From the NCBI RefSeq assembly GCF_013408245.1, contig NZ_JACBYS010000004.1:248001-312000 (forward strand): a stretch of 64,000 bases of DNA. Direction: 5' to 3'. Each line of letters starts with the position of its first letter. Position 1 is the first letter of the stretch. The notes beneath the pieces are model-generated. The model did not search any database. It worked only from the letters and a program-made list of their open reading frames with translations, and was not told the DNA's origin. Position numbers and translations under genes: made by a program. Shown here piece after piece: positions 53,438 through 63,500 of this stretch. This stretch comes from Duganella sp. 1224 (GTDB taxonomy: Bacteria > Pseudomonadota > Gammaproteobacteria > Burkholderiales > Burkholderiaceae_D).

Positions 53438-55204
53438 ATGAAGACATTCAAGGAAGTGGACGTGGTGCTGGTGGGCGGCGGCTGGACCGGCGGCATCCTC
53501 GGCAAGGAATTCTCCGAGGCCGGCATGACCGTGGTGTGCCTGGAGCGCGGCGGCCCACACACGGCCGACGATTTCAGCGTGCCGCGCATGCGCGACGAGC
53601 TGGCGGTGGGCCAACGCATGTCGATGATGGTCAACACCACCGACAACACCGAAACCGTGCGCAACAAGGACAGCGAGACGGCGCTGCCGTACCGCCGCCT
53701 CGGCTCCTACCTGATGGGCACCGGCGTCGGCGGCGCCAGCACCCACTGGAACGGCCACACCTGGCGCTGGAACGACAACGACTTCCAGATCCGCAGCCGC
53801 TACGAGGCCAAGTACGGCAAGCGCTACATCCCGGCCGACATGACCATCCAGGACTGGGGCATCACCTACCAGGAGCTGGAGCCGTACTACGACAAGTTCG
53901 AGAAGGTGGCCGGCATCTCGGCCAAGGCCGGCAACGTGCAGGGCCGCAAGATCGCCGGCGGCAACGTGTTCGAGGCGCCGCGCCGCAACGAGTATCCGAT
54001 GCCGCCGCTGGTGTACGGCTACGCCGGCGAGCTGTTCGCCGAGGCCGCCGGCAAGATGGGCTACCACCCGTTCCCGCGCCCCACCGCCAACGCCTCGGTG
54101 CCGTACACCAATCCGGACGGCGTCAAGTTCGGCGAGTGCCAGTACTGCGGCCATTGCGAACGCTTCGGCTGCGAGGCCAACGCCAAGGGCGGCGCGCAGA
54201 TGACGGTGATCCCGGCGGCGCTGCGCCAGAAGACCTTCGAGTTGCGCACCTACGCGTGGGTCACCAAGGTCGAGCGCGACGCCGCCGGCAAGAAGGCCAC
54301 CGGCGTCACCTACACCAACACCGTCACCGGCGAGGAATGCTTCCAGCCGGCCAGGCTGGTGGTGCTGTGCGCGTTCGGCCTCAACAATGTGCACCTGATG
54401 ATGTTGTCGGGCATCGGCGAGATTTACGATCCGGTGTCGGGCAAGGGCCTGCTGGGCAAGAACTACTGCTACCAGACCGGCAGCGCGGCCATGCTGTTCT
54501 TCGAGGACAAGTACTTCCACCCCTACATGGCCACCGCCGGCATCGGCGCCATCATGGACGACTTCCACGGCAACTGGGACTTCGACCGCGCGCCTTACGG
54601 TTTCGTCGGCGGCTCCACGGTGGGCACCGCCATGTACGGCGGCCGGCCGATCCAGTGGCATCCAACGCCGGCCGGCACGCCGGCCTGGGGCAGCGCCTGG
54701 AAGCAGGAAACCGCCAAGTGGTACGACCGCAGCATGAACATCACCGCCACCGGCACCGTGATGCCGTTCCGCGGCAACCACCTGGACCTCGACCCGACCT
54801 ACCGCAACCGCTTCGGCGCGCCGTTGATGCGCATGACTTTCGACTACCAGGACAACGAGCGCAAGATTTCGGCGCATTCGGCGGACGTCATCAACCGCAT
54901 CGCCGCCGCGTTGAATCCGACCCACCTGAGCAAGGCCAGCGCGCGCCAGTCATGGAGCAGCGTGCCGTACCAGAGCACCCACAACACCGGCGGCACCATC
55001 ATGGGCACGCATCCGGGCAATTCGGTGACCAACAAGTACGGCCAGGTGTGGCAGGTGGACAACCTGTTCATCATGGGGGCGTCGCTGTTCCCGCACAATT
55101 CGGCCTACAACCCCACCGGACCGGTGGCGGCCATCGCCTACATGGCGGCCGACATCATCAAGAACGTCTATGTCAAGCAACCAGGGAAACTGATCCATGC
55201 GTAA
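53438..55204 (+). CDS. GMC-type FAD-dependent dehydrogenase, large subunit
   Basis: A 588-residue flavoprotein that would oxidise a sugar, sugar acid or alcohol in the periplasm. The FAD-binding site is DVVLVGGGWTGGILGKEFSEAGMTVVCLERG at residues 8-38, with GVGGASTHWNGHTWRW. A cysteine-rich CQYCGHCERFGCEANAKGG near residue 230 resembles the [3Fe-4S] site described in related FAD-glucose dehydrogenases. The C-terminal GMC_oxred_C region has THNTGGTIMGTHP and HNSAYNPTGPVAAIAYMAADI. It has no signal peptide, consistent with hitch-hiking on the Tat subunit. AAAGGAAG precedes ATG 53438. Overlaps the cytochrome gene by 8 bp. Confidence 0.94.
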   Translation: MKTFKEVDVVLVGGGWTGGILGKEFSEAGMTVVCLERGGPHTADDFSVPRMRDELAVGQRMSMMVNTTDNTETVRNKDSETALPYRRLGSYLMGTGVGGASTHWNGHTWRWNDNDFQIRSRYEAKYGKRYIPADMTIQDWGITYQELEPYYDKFEKVAGISAKAGNVQGRKIAGGNVFEAPRRNEYPMPPLVYGYAGELFAEAAGKMGYHPFPRPTANASVPYTNPDGVKFGECQYCGHCERFGCEANAKGGAQMTVIPAALRQKTFELRTYAWVTKVERDAAGKKATGVTYTNTVTGEECFQPARLVVLCAFGLNNVHLMMLSGIGEIYDPVSGKGLLGKNYCYQTGSAAMLFFEDKYFHPYMATAGIGAIMDDFHGNWDFDRAPYGFVGGSTVGTAMYGGRPIQWHPTPAGTPAWGSAWKQETAKWYDRSMNITATGTVMPFRGNHLDLDPTYRNRFGAPLMRMTFDYQDNERKISAHSADVINRIAAALNPTHLSKASARQSWSSVPYQSTHNTGGTIMGTHPGNSVTNKYGQVWQVDNLFIMGASLFPHNSAYNPTGPVAAIAYMAADIIKNVYVKQPGKLIHA

Positions 55205-55553
55205 TTTACTGATCGCCGGGCTGCTGTGCCTGGCCGCCGCCGGCGCCGCCGCCCAGGACCTGGGCAAGAAGGCTTTTGAGCAGTGCGCCGCCTGCCATTC
55301 GTTGAAGGCGGGCGAGAATGGCGTGGGGCCGACCTTGCATGGCTTACTGGGCAGCACGGCCGGCACGGTCGAGGGCTTCCGCTTTTCCGGGCCGATGAAG
55401 CGCAGCGGCATTGTGTGGGACGAGAAGACGCTGACGGAGTTCCTGCGCAATCCGCAGGCGGTGGTGCCCAACACCCGGATGCCGTTTTCCGGCATGACGG
55501 ACGAGGCGGAGCTGAAGGCGCTGGTGGCTTACCTGGCCACGGCGACCAGGTAA
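55197..55553 (+). CDS. Cytochrome c (single heme), electron acceptor of the dehydrogenase
   Basis: A 118-residue class I cytochrome c with a signal peptide (MRNLLIAGLLCLAAAGAAAQ), heme motif CAACH near residue 32, GVGPTLHGLLGSTAG and the axial Met in NTRMPFSGM. Related dehydrogenases usually have a triheme membrane cytochrome; here a small soluble monoheme protein takes its place, probably passing electrons to a terminal oxidase. It overlaps the large-subunit gene by 8 bp and ends 23 bp from the convergent phosphatase gene. Confidence 0.94.
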   Translation: MRNLLIAGLLCLAAAGAAAQDLGKKAFEQCAACHSLKAGENGVGPTLHGLLGSTAGTVEGFRFSGPMKRSGIVWDEKTLTEFLRNPQAVVPNTRMPFSGMTDEAELKALVAYLATATR

Positions 55554-55576
55554 GCCTGCCTTCCGCCCCGGCGTGC

Positions 55577-57526
55577 TTAGCCCAGCGTCAGGGTCAGCGT
55601 GGTGGCGCCGTAGTTCGGCGTCACGTTGCTGAAGCCGTCCACGGTGATGGTGCTGAATTTGCCTTTCAGGCTGCCGGCGGTGATGACGGTCAGCACGTCG
55701 CCCGCCTTCGGCTTGTAGCCGTTGGCGAACTTGATGCGCAGCGTGCCGCCGGCGATGGTGGCGGTGCCGCTCACCGTCAGCGTACCCTGGCTGCCGGCGG
55801 CGCTGCCGCCCACGTCCAGTTCCAGCGTGGTGCTGCCGCTGAGCTGGGTGTACTTGCCGGCCAGCTTCAGCGCCGCCGGCGCGTTGGCCACCAGCGTACC
55901 GCCGCTGTTGTAGACGTCACCCGCGCCGAAGGCCGCCACCGAGTCGCCTTCCAGCGTGCCGGCGGTCAGCTCGGTGCCGCCGGTCCAGCTGTTGGCGCCG
56001 GCCAGCTTCAGCGTGCCGCTGCCTTGCTTGACCAGCTTGCCGGAGCCGCTGATGTCGTTGCGCCAGCGGTCGACCGCGTTGAAGCCGCCCTTGCTGGCGT
56101 CCATGACGATGGTGACGTTGCCGCTGAACGAAGCGTAGCCGTCGGCGGCGGCGAACAGGTTCAGGCGGCCCCAGCCTTCAGCATCGTCCATCACCGGATA
56201 GCCCGACGGCAGCGCGGTGGTCTTCAGCACCACGCGGCGCTGCGCCGCGCTGAGGTAAGGCTGGCGCGTTTCCAGCAGCACTTCGGCGCCCTTCGGCACG
56301 GCCACGGCGGCGTTGGTGGCGCCGGCCGGCGTCATGCCGATGGTGCTGCGGCGCAGGTAGTTGGCCTTGTTGGTGGCGTAGTCGGCGAAGCGGTCGTTGG
56401 CCGCGGTGCCCGATTGCGCGTAGGCGGCAAAGGTGGCGTCGGTGGTGCCGGTGGCGGCCATCAGCGCGCTGTGGGCCTGGGTCACGGCGGCGGCTTTCTT
56501 GTCGGCGTTGGCCGGATCGGCCAGGTTGGCGGCGGCGCTGGCGGTGCCCAGCATGCGGCCGCTGATCACGTCCAGTGGCGAGTGCATGCCGGCCAGGATG
56601 CGCGATTCGCCCAGCTCCAGGCCACGGCTGACCATTTCCTGGAAGCGTTCCGGCACCGCGTAGGCCATGGCGATCGCGTCGCGCACGCCCTCGGCCGTGT
56701 GGCCGCTGGTGAAGCCGCCGTCGGTCGGCGGCGTGGTGCTCTTGGCCGGCACCAGCGCCGGCAGCACCTGCACGCTGCTGCTCCAGCGGTACGGACGGGC
56801 GTATTTGAAGAAGCGCTTGGACGGCTCGGTGGAGGCGTTGTTGCCGACCAGGTTGACCAGGTCGACCACGCTGCCGAAGCTGGCGTTGGCGCTGCCGCCG
56901 ACGCCGGTGTTGTTGCCGCCGTCGTTGTACAGCACGGTGGTGGCGTCGGCCGCCACGCTGGTGATGGTGGTGGTCTGCTGCGCGGCCGCGCGGTAGGCCG
57001 CGGTCAGCGGGCCCATGCCGTCGGTGACGCTGTAGCCCTTGCCGCGGCGGTCATCCAGGTAGGCCAGCGTGGCCTGGTCGGCGGTGCGGTTGGTGGTGGC
57101 CTTGACCACGTAGTCGATATTGGCCTGGTGCACGGCGGCGTTGAGCACGGTGCCGTCGGGGGTGCCGTCGCCCGGCACGCCGCTCCAGGTCGATGGCACG
57201 ATGGCCGGGAAGTTGCCGTTGGCCGGGGCGCTGACGCCGGCGTCCACCAGCAGGGTCAGCGGTTTCCAGACGCTGAGGAAGCCGCTCAGCAGGCGCACGG
57301 CGGCGTTGGTGTCCACCGTGGCGTAGCGGGCGTCGCCGCGCTGGTTGGTGGCGGCGGTGTCGACGAAGGCGGTGGCCGACGGCACGGCCACCGCTTCCGG
57401 CGCGCCCTGGTCGGCGGGCGCGGCTGGAATGACCAGGGGCTCGTCATGGTCGGAACCGCCGCAGGCGCTCAGCGCGGCGGCAATGCTCAGGGCCAGGATC
57501 AGGGGGCGGGCGGGAGTCAGGTGCAT
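55577..57526 (-). CDS. PAP2-type acid phosphatase lipoprotein with C-terminal autotransporter-like repeat
   Basis: A secreted phosphatase of about 649 residues. The signal ends in the lipobox LSAC, giving a lipoprotein. All three PAP2 motifs are present: KRFFKYARP (K-x6-RP), GGFTSGHTAEG (TSGH where PSGH is usual) and SRILAGMHSPLDV (SR-x5-H-x3-D). From about residue 440, GNVTIVMDASKGGF and GSGTLKLAGANSWTGGTELTAGTLEGDSV are the beta-strand repeat typical of autotransporter passengers, yet no beta-barrel follows. The start at 57526 (MHLTPARP) gives a good signal; an in-frame ATG at 57574 is an alternative. Confidence 0.85.
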   Translation of the reverse strand: MHLTPARPLILALSIAAALSACGGSDHDEPLVIPAAPADQGAPEAVAVPSATAFVDTAATNQRGDARYATVDTNAAVRLLSGFLSVWKPLTLLVDAGVSAPANGNFPAIVPSTWSGVPGDGTPDGTVLNAAVHQANIDYVVKATTNRTADQATLAYLDDRRGKGYSVTDGMGPLTAAYRAAAQQTTTITSVAADATTVLYNDGGNNTGVGGSANASFGSVVDLVNLVGNNASTEPSKRFFKYARPYRWSSSVQVLPALVPAKSTTPPTDGGFTSGHTAEGVRDAIAMAYAVPERFQEMVSRGLELGESRILAGMHSPLDVISGRMLGTASAAANLADPANADKKAAAVTQAHSALMAATGTTDATFAAYAQSGTAANDRFADYATNKANYLRRSTIGMTPAGATNAAVAVPKGAEVLLETRQPYLSAAQRRVVLKTTALPSGYPVMDDAEGWGRLNLFAAADGYASFSGNVTIVMDASKGGFNAVDRWRNDISGSGKLVKQGSGTLKLAGANSWTGGTELTAGTLEGDSVAAFGAGDVYNSGGTLVANAPAALKLAGKYTQLSGSTTLELDVGGSAAGSQGTLTVSGTATIAGGTLRIKFANGYKPKAGDVLTVITAGSLKGKFSTITVDGFSNVTPNYGATTLTLTLG

Positions 57527-57658
57527 GGCATATCCGTTGGACAGTTGAAAGATGCGATAGCGTAATGAGGTCATATGACAACGTTGTTACGCGCCGGCGC
57601 TGGCAGCGGTTCCAGTTGAAAATATCGTCGCGCGGCATGACACTGCTACAATGAACGG

Positions 57659-58000
57659 GTGAAAAAACTCCTGCTGATCCTGCTGCTGACCGTCTTGCCG
57701 ATCCAGTATGTCTGGTCGATGGCGGCCGTCTATTGCCAGCATGAGGTGAGCAAGGCATCGCACTTTGGCCACCACGGCCACCAGCACCAGGCGCAGGCCG
57801 GCGAGGATCTGGACAAGAGCAAGCTGTCCAAGCATGGCGACTGCGAGGTGTGCCATCACGCGGTGCAGGCCTCGCTGCCGGGCGCCGAACCGGCGCTGAC
57901 GGCGGCGCCGGCCAAGGTGTTCGCGCCGTCGGGCGCGCCGCGCTACCACTCCTATATCGCCGACGGGCCGCCCCGGCCCAACTGGTTACTCGTCGCCTGA
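57659..58000 (+). CDS. czcI: CzcI-like periplasmic metal-resistance protein
   Basis: A 113-residue small exported protein from a GTG start: KKLLLILLLTVLPIQYVWSMAAVYCQHE is the usual CzcI N-terminus (signal peptide plus YCQHE). A His-rich patch (ASHFGHHGHQHQAQ) and a CEVCHH motif follow. In Cupriavidus czcI is the first gene of czcICBA and modulates its expression. There is no clear Shine-Dalgarno sequence. TACAAT at 57647-57652 ends six bases before the GTG, so the transcript may be leaderless. Confidence 0.85.
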   Translation: MKKLLLILLLTVLPIQYVWSMAAVYCQHEVSKASHFGHHGHQHQAQAGEDLDKSKLSKHGDCEVCHHAVQASLPGAEPALTAAPAKVFAPSGAPRYHSYIADGPPRPNWLLVA

Positions 58001-58072
58001 GCGCGGCGAGGCCTGATCCTTTTCCTGTCACGTCTCGTCGAATTCCTGTCCCGTTTTTAACCGGAGAATTCG

Positions 58073-59392
58073 ATGTACAACTATTGGTTGCCGCTATGGT
58101 TAGCGGCGTGGCCTGCGTGCGCGCAGGCCGTGAATGAACCGTGCGCGCCGCTGACGCTGTCCGCCGCGCAGGCGCTGGCCGACGCCGCCCACCCCGGGCT
58201 GGTGGCGGCGCGGCATGATCTGCTGGCGGAGGATGGCGCGGTGTTGCAGGCCGGCCTGCCGCCCAATCCTTCCCTGTCGCTGGAGCGCGTCGACACACGG
58301 CGCGATACCCGAGAAACCACCTTGCAACTGAGCCAGCCGCTGGAGCTGGGCGGCAAGCGCGCGGCACGCCTGCAGGCGGCCGAGCGCGGGCGCGAGGGCG
58401 TGGCGGCGTTGCTGTCGCAGCGTCGCGCCGAGGTGCGCGCCGACACGGCGGCGGCGTGGTTCGCGGTGCTGGCGGCGCAGGCGCAGTTGCGGTTGGCGCA
58501 GCAGGCGTCCGAGCTGGCGCAGCGGGCGGCGGCGGCGACCGCGCGGCGGGTGGTGGCCGGCAAGGTGTCGCCGGTGGAGGAGACGCGCGCGCAGGTGGCG
58601 GCGTCCACGGTGAAGCTGGATTTGATCCGGGCGCACGGCGCGCTGGCGACAGCGCGCGCAAAGCTGGCGGCGTTGTGGGCCAATCCGGCGCCGTGCTTCG
58701 CGCAGGCGGCGGGAGCGATGGCGGCGCTGCCGGCGCTGCCGGAGCGACCGGAGCTGTCGAAGCTGTCGGAGTGGCCGGAGCCGCCGGAGCTGCGGGAGTT
58801 GCCTGAGCTGTCGGAGTTGCCTGAGTTGCCGGAGCTGCCGCCGCTGGCGTCGCAGCGCGAGCGGCTGTTGCAGGCGCCGGCGATGCAGGTGGCGCGGGCG
58901 GAGCTGGCATCGCGGCAGGCGGCGGCGCGGGTGGAACTGTCGCGCCGGACGCCGGACGTGGCGCTGACCGTCGGCGGCAAGCGTTCGGAGGAACTGGGGC
59001 GCACGCAGGCGGTGTTTGGCGTGACGCTGCCGTTGCCGCTGTTCGATCGCAATCAGGGCGCAGTGCTGGCAGCCGCGCGGCGCGTCGATCAGGCGCGCGA
59101 TGGTTTGAGCGCCGTGGCGTCGCAGCTGGCGGCGGAACTGGTGCAAGCACGCGAAGAGTATGCGGGCGCGCGCGCACAGGCGTTGGCTTTGCGGCGGGAG
59201 ATTCTGCCGGGCGCGCAGAGCGCCTACGACGCCGCCAGCACCGGCTTCGAGTACGGCAAGTTTGGTTTTCTCGACGTGCTGGATGCGCAGCGCACCTTGC
59301 TGCAGGCGCAGTCCCACTATCTCACCACGCTGGCCGACGCGCATCGCGCGCAGGCCGCCATCGACCGCCTGATCGGAGCAGAACATGAATAG
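58073..59392 (+). CDS. czcC: CzcC-type outer-membrane efflux protein (TolC family)
   Basis: A 439-residue outer-membrane channel of the CzcCBA heavy-metal pump. Signal peptide to about residue 20; two OEP repeats (QALADAAHPGLVAARHDLLAEDGAV...LSLERVDTRRDTRETTLQLSQPLELGGKR and MQVARAELASRQAAARVELSRRTPDVALTVGGK...FGVTLPLPLFDRNQG) with long helices. Between the repeats, residues about 219-260 form a low-complexity tract rich in PEL and EL(P/S) units, longer than I expect for this family. It follows a CGGAGAA RBS and overlaps czcB by 8 bp. Confidence 0.93.
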   Translation: MYNYWLPLWLAAWPACAQAVNEPCAPLTLSAAQALADAAHPGLVAARHDLLAEDGAVLQAGLPPNPSLSLERVDTRRDTRETTLQLSQPLELGGKRAARLQAAERGREGVAALLSQRRAEVRADTAAAWFAVLAAQAQLRLAQQASELAQRAAAATARRVVAGKVSPVEETRAQVAASTVKLDLIRAHGALATARAKLAALWANPAPCFAQAAGAMAALPALPERPELSKLSEWPEPPELRELPELSELPELPELPPLASQRERLLQAPAMQVARAELASRQAAARVELSRRTPDVALTVGGKRSEELGRTQAVFGVTLPLPLFDRNQGAVLAAARRVDQARDGLSAVASQLAAELVQAREEYAGARAQALALRREILPGAQSAYDAASTGFEYGKFGFLDVLDAQRTLLQAQSHYLTTLADAHRAQAAIDRLIGAEHE

Positions 59393-60560
59393 GAAACAAA
59401 CCATTGTGGTCGCCATCATGGTGGTGATCGCGCTGCTGCTGGCGGCGCTCATGCTCAAGCCGCGTGAGGCGGGCCACGGTGGCGAGACGCATGGCGAGCG
59501 GGCGTCCGCCACGTCCGCCGCTGGCGATGGCGTCGCGATCGCGCTGAGTGGGTCGCAGATCAAGGCGGCCGGGATTGCGCTGGCCACCGCCGGGCCGGCG
59601 CAGATCAGCACCATTCTCACGCTACCGGGCGAAATCCGCTTCAATGAAGACCGCACCGCGCACGTGGTGCCCAAGCTGGCCGGCGTGGTGGTCGCCGTAC
59701 ACGCGGAACTGGGGCAGCGCGTCAAGCGCGGACAACTGCTGGCGGTGCTCGCCAGCAGCGCGCTGTCCGAGCAGCGCAGCGAGCTGCTGTCCGCGCAAAG
59801 AAGGCTGGCGCTGGCCAGCACCACGCTGGAACGCGAGCGCAAGCTGTGGCAGGACAAAATCTCCGCCGAACAGGACTACCTGCAAGCGAAACAGGCAATG
59901 AGCGAAGCCGACATCGCGGTGCAGAACGCCAGGCAGAAACTCAGCGTGCTGGGCGCCGGCGCGGCCGGCGGCGCGCAACTCAACCAGCTCGAACTGCGCG
60001 CCCCATTCGACGGCTTGGTGATGGAAAAGCACCTCGCGCTCGGCGAAGCCATCAAGGAAGACGCCAACGTCTTCACCATCTCCGACCTGTCCACCGTGTG
60101 GGCCGACTTCGCCGTGCCGCCGCAAGACCTGAACCGCGTGCGCGTCGGCGAAAGCGCCATCGTGCGCGCATCCGCGTTTGACGCGCACGCCAGCGGCAAC
60201 ATCATCTACGTCGGCGCGCTGCTGGGCGAGCAGACGCGCACCGCCAAGGCGCGCGTGGCGCTGGCCAATCCGCAGGGCGCCTGGCGTCCCGGCCTGTTCG
60301 TCAACGTCGACGTGCAGTCCGGCCTGAGCGAAGCTGCCGTCACCGTGGCCGCCGGCGCGGTGCAGACGGTGGCTGGCGCACCGGCGGTCTTCGTGCGCAC
60401 GCCACAGGGCTTCACCGCGCGGCCGGTCAGATTGGGCCGCAGCGACGGCAAGCTGACCGAAATCCTGCAAGGCCTGCCCGCCGGCGCCGTCTACGCCGCC
60501 GCCAACAGCTACGTGCTGAAGGCGGAACTGGGCAAGGACAGCGCGGAACATGAGCACTGA
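59385..60560 (+). CDS. czcB: CzcB-type RND periplasmic adaptor subunit
   Basis: A 391-residue membrane-fusion protein linking CzcA to CzcC. N-terminal membrane anchor (residues about 7-24, IVVAIMVVIALLLAALML), a short His/Glu-bearing linker (GHGGETHGER), then lipoyl/barrel-sandwich halves (GVVVAVHAELGQRVKRGQLLAVL; LELRAPFDGLVMEKHLALGEAI) around a helical hairpin (SSALSEQRSELLSAQRRLALASTTLERERKLW), and a beta-barrel domain (STVWADFAVPPQDLNRVRVGESA). It ends DSAEHEH. No N-terminal CzcB-type heavy-metal-binding domain is seen. Confidence 0.94.
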   Translation: MNRKQTIVVAIMVVIALLLAALMLKPREAGHGGETHGERASATSAAGDGVAIALSGSQIKAAGIALATAGPAQISTILTLPGEIRFNEDRTAHVVPKLAGVVVAVHAELGQRVKRGQLLAVLASSALSEQRSELLSAQRRLALASTTLERERKLWQDKISAEQDYLQAKQAMSEADIAVQNARQKLSVLGAGAAGGAQLNQLELRAPFDGLVMEKHLALGEAIKEDANVFTISDLSTVWADFAVPPQDLNRVRVGESAIVRASAFDAHASGNIIYVGALLGEQTRTAKARVALANPQGAWRPGLFVNVDVQSGLSEAAVTVAAGAVQTVAGAPAVFVRTPQGFTARPVRLGRSDGKLTEILQGLPAGAVYAAANSYVLKAELGKDSAEHEH

Positions 60561-60574
60561 TGCGGGAGGCCACC

Positions 60575-63500
60575 ATGTTTGAACGCATCATCCGCCATGC
60601 CATCGACCAGCGCTGGCTGGTCCTGCTGCTGGTGGGCGCCATGGCCGCGCTGGGCGTCTACAGCTACAGCAAGCTGCCGATCGACGCCGTGCCGGACATC
60701 ACCAACGTCCAGGTGCAGATCAACACCGCCGCGCCGGGCTACTCGCCGCTGGAAACCGAGCAGCGCGTGACCGTCCCGCTGGAGGCCACGCTGGCCGGCC
60801 TGCCACGCATCGAGCAAACGCGCTCGCTGTCGCGCTACGGCCTGTCGCAGATCACCGTGGTGTTCAAGGACGGCACCGACATCTACTTCGCGCGCCAGAT
60901 GGTCAGCGAACGGCTGCAAGAGGCGCGCGCCCGGCTACCGGCCGGGCTGACCCCGGCGATGGGGCCGATCTCCACCGGCCTGGGCGAAATCTACCTGTGG
61001 ACCGTGGAAGCCGTGCCAGACGCCACGAAGGCCGATGGCACGCCCTACACGCCTACCGACCTGCGCGACATCCAGGACTGGATCATCAAGCCGCAGCTGC
61101 GCAACGTGGCCGGCGTCACCGAGATCAATTCCATCGGCGGCTACGCCAGGGAATACCACGTGGCGCCGCAACCGCAGCGCCTCGCCTCGTATGGCCTGAC
61201 CCTGCGCGACGTGGTGCTGGCGCTGGAGCGCAACAACGGCAACGCCGGCGCCGGCTATATCGAAAAGCGCGGCGAGCAGCTGCTGGTGCGCGCGCCGGGG
61301 CAGGTGCGCTCGCTGGAAGATATCCGCAACATCGTGCTGCGCACGGCGGGCGGCATCCCGGTGCGGGTGCGCGACGTGGCCGACGTCGACATCGGCCGCG
61401 AGCTGCGCACCGGCGCCGCCACCGAGAACGGCCGCGAGGTGGTGCTGGGCACCGTTTTCATGCTGATCGGGCAGAACAGCCGGGCCGTCGCGCAGGCGGT
61501 GGACAGGCAGATGGCCGTCATCAACCGCAGCCTGCCACCGGGCGTGCGGGCGATCACCGTCTACGACCGCACCGCGCTGGTGGACAAGGCCATCGCCACG
61601 GTCAAGAAAAACCTGCTGGAAGGCGCGGTGCTGGTGATCGCGGTGCTGTTCCTCTTTCTCGGCAACCTGCGCGCGGCGCTGATCACGGCGATGGTGATCC
61701 CGCTGTCGATGCTGTTCACCTTCAGCGGCATGGTGGCGTACAAGGTCAGCGCCAACCTGCTCAGCCTCGGCGCGCTGGACTTCGGCATCATTGTCGATGG
61801 CGCGGTGGTCATCGTCGAAAACTGCGTGCGGCGCCTGGCGCATGCGCAGGCCGCGCAGGGCCGGCGGCTGACGCGCGCGGAGAAGTTTGACGAAGTGTTC
61901 GCGGCCGCCAGGGAGGCGCGCAGGCCGCTGCTGTTCGGGCAGTTGATCATCATGGTCGTGTACTTGCCAATCTTCGCGCTGACTGGCGTGGAGGGCCGCA
62001 TGTTCCACCCGATGGCGCTGACGGTGGTGATGGCGCTGGCCGGCGCCATGGTCCTGTCGGTGACCTTCATCCCCGCCGCCGTGGCCCTGTTCATCGGCGA
62101 CAGCGTGGTGGAAAAGCCCACGCCGCGCCTGCATTGCTGGTACGGCGCGCTGCTGGAGCGGGTGCTGGCCAACGCGCCGGTGGCGCTGGCGTTTGCCGGC
62201 ATCGCCGTGGCGCTGTCGCTGCTGCTGGCGACACGCCTGGGCAGCGAGTTCGTGCCGTCGCTGAACGAAGGCGACATCGCCATGCAGGCCTTGCGCATTC
62301 CCGGCACCAGCCTGACGCAATCGGTCGCGATGCAGCAGCAGGTGGAGACGGCGCTGATGCGCGAGTTCCCTGAGATCGAACGCGTGTTCGCGCGCACCGG
62401 CACGGCGGAAATCGCGGCCGACCCGATGCCGCCGAATATCTCGGACGGCTACATCATGCTCAAGCCGGAATCGCAGTGGCCCGCGCCGAAGAAGTCGCGC
62501 GTGCAGCTGCTGGCGGCGATACAAGCGGCGGTGGCGCGCCTGCCCGGCAATGCCTACGAATTTTCTCAGCCGATCCAGTTGCGTTTTAACGAGCTGATAT
62601 CGGGCGTGCGCAGCGACGTGGCGGTGAAGCTGTTTGGCGATGACGATGCGGTGTTGAACGCCACCGCCGCGCGCATCGCCGCCATGCTGGGCGAGGTGGA
62701 CGGCGCGCGCGAGGTCAAGGTGGAGCAGACCAGTGGCCTGCCGGTGCTGACGGTGGACATCGACCGCGCGAAGGCGGCGCGCTATGGCCTGAATGTCAGC
62801 GACGTGCAGGAGGTGGTGGCGACCGCCATCGGTGGCCGCGAGGCGGGAACCCTGTTCGAGGGCGACCGGCGATTTGACATCGTGGTGCGGCTGCCGGAGG
62901 CGCTGCGCGCCGACATGGAATCGCTGCACCGCCTGCCGTTGCAACTGCCGGGCGGCGGCGGCTTCATTCCGCTGGGCGAGGTGGTGGCGTTCACGGTGGC
63001 GCCGGGACCGAACCAGATCAGCCGGGAGAACGGCAAGCGGCGGGTGGTTGTCAGCGCCAATGTGCGCGGGCGGGATATCGGATCGTTTGTGGCGGAGGCG
63101 GAGCGGCGGCTGCGGGACGTGAGCATACCGGCCGGGTACTGGACCACATGGGGAGGACAGTTCGAGCAGCTGCAGTCGGCATCGCAGCGCTTGCGGATTG
63201 TGGTGCCGGCGGCGCTGGCGCTGGTGATGCTGCTGCTGTTCGCCATGTTCGGCAATCTGCGGGATGGGCTGCTGGTGTTCAGCGGGATTCCGTTTGCGCT
63301 GACGGGCGGGATCGTGGCGCTGGCGGCGCGGGGGATACCGCTGTCGATTTCGGCGGCGGTGGGGTTTATCGCATTGTCCGGCGTGGCGGTGCTGAATGGG
63401 CTGGTGCTGGTATCGGCGATTCGGCGTTTGCGGGAGGAGGGCCGCGATGTTGGCGAGGCGGTGAAAGAGGGCGCGCTGGAGCGTCTGCGACCGGTGTTGA

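Noticed and set aside
53131..55212. A roughly 690-codon plus-strand frame overlapping the GMC dehydrogenase
   Set aside because: It is a shifted frame of the GMC gene with Arg-rich, low-complexity composition; the GMC frame has full FAD and GMC motifs.
60560..60577. Upstream ATG of czcA at 60560, giving an N-terminus MREATMFERI
   Set aside because: The ATG at 60575 has GGGAGG at proper spacing and gives the standard MFERIIRHAI start of the family.
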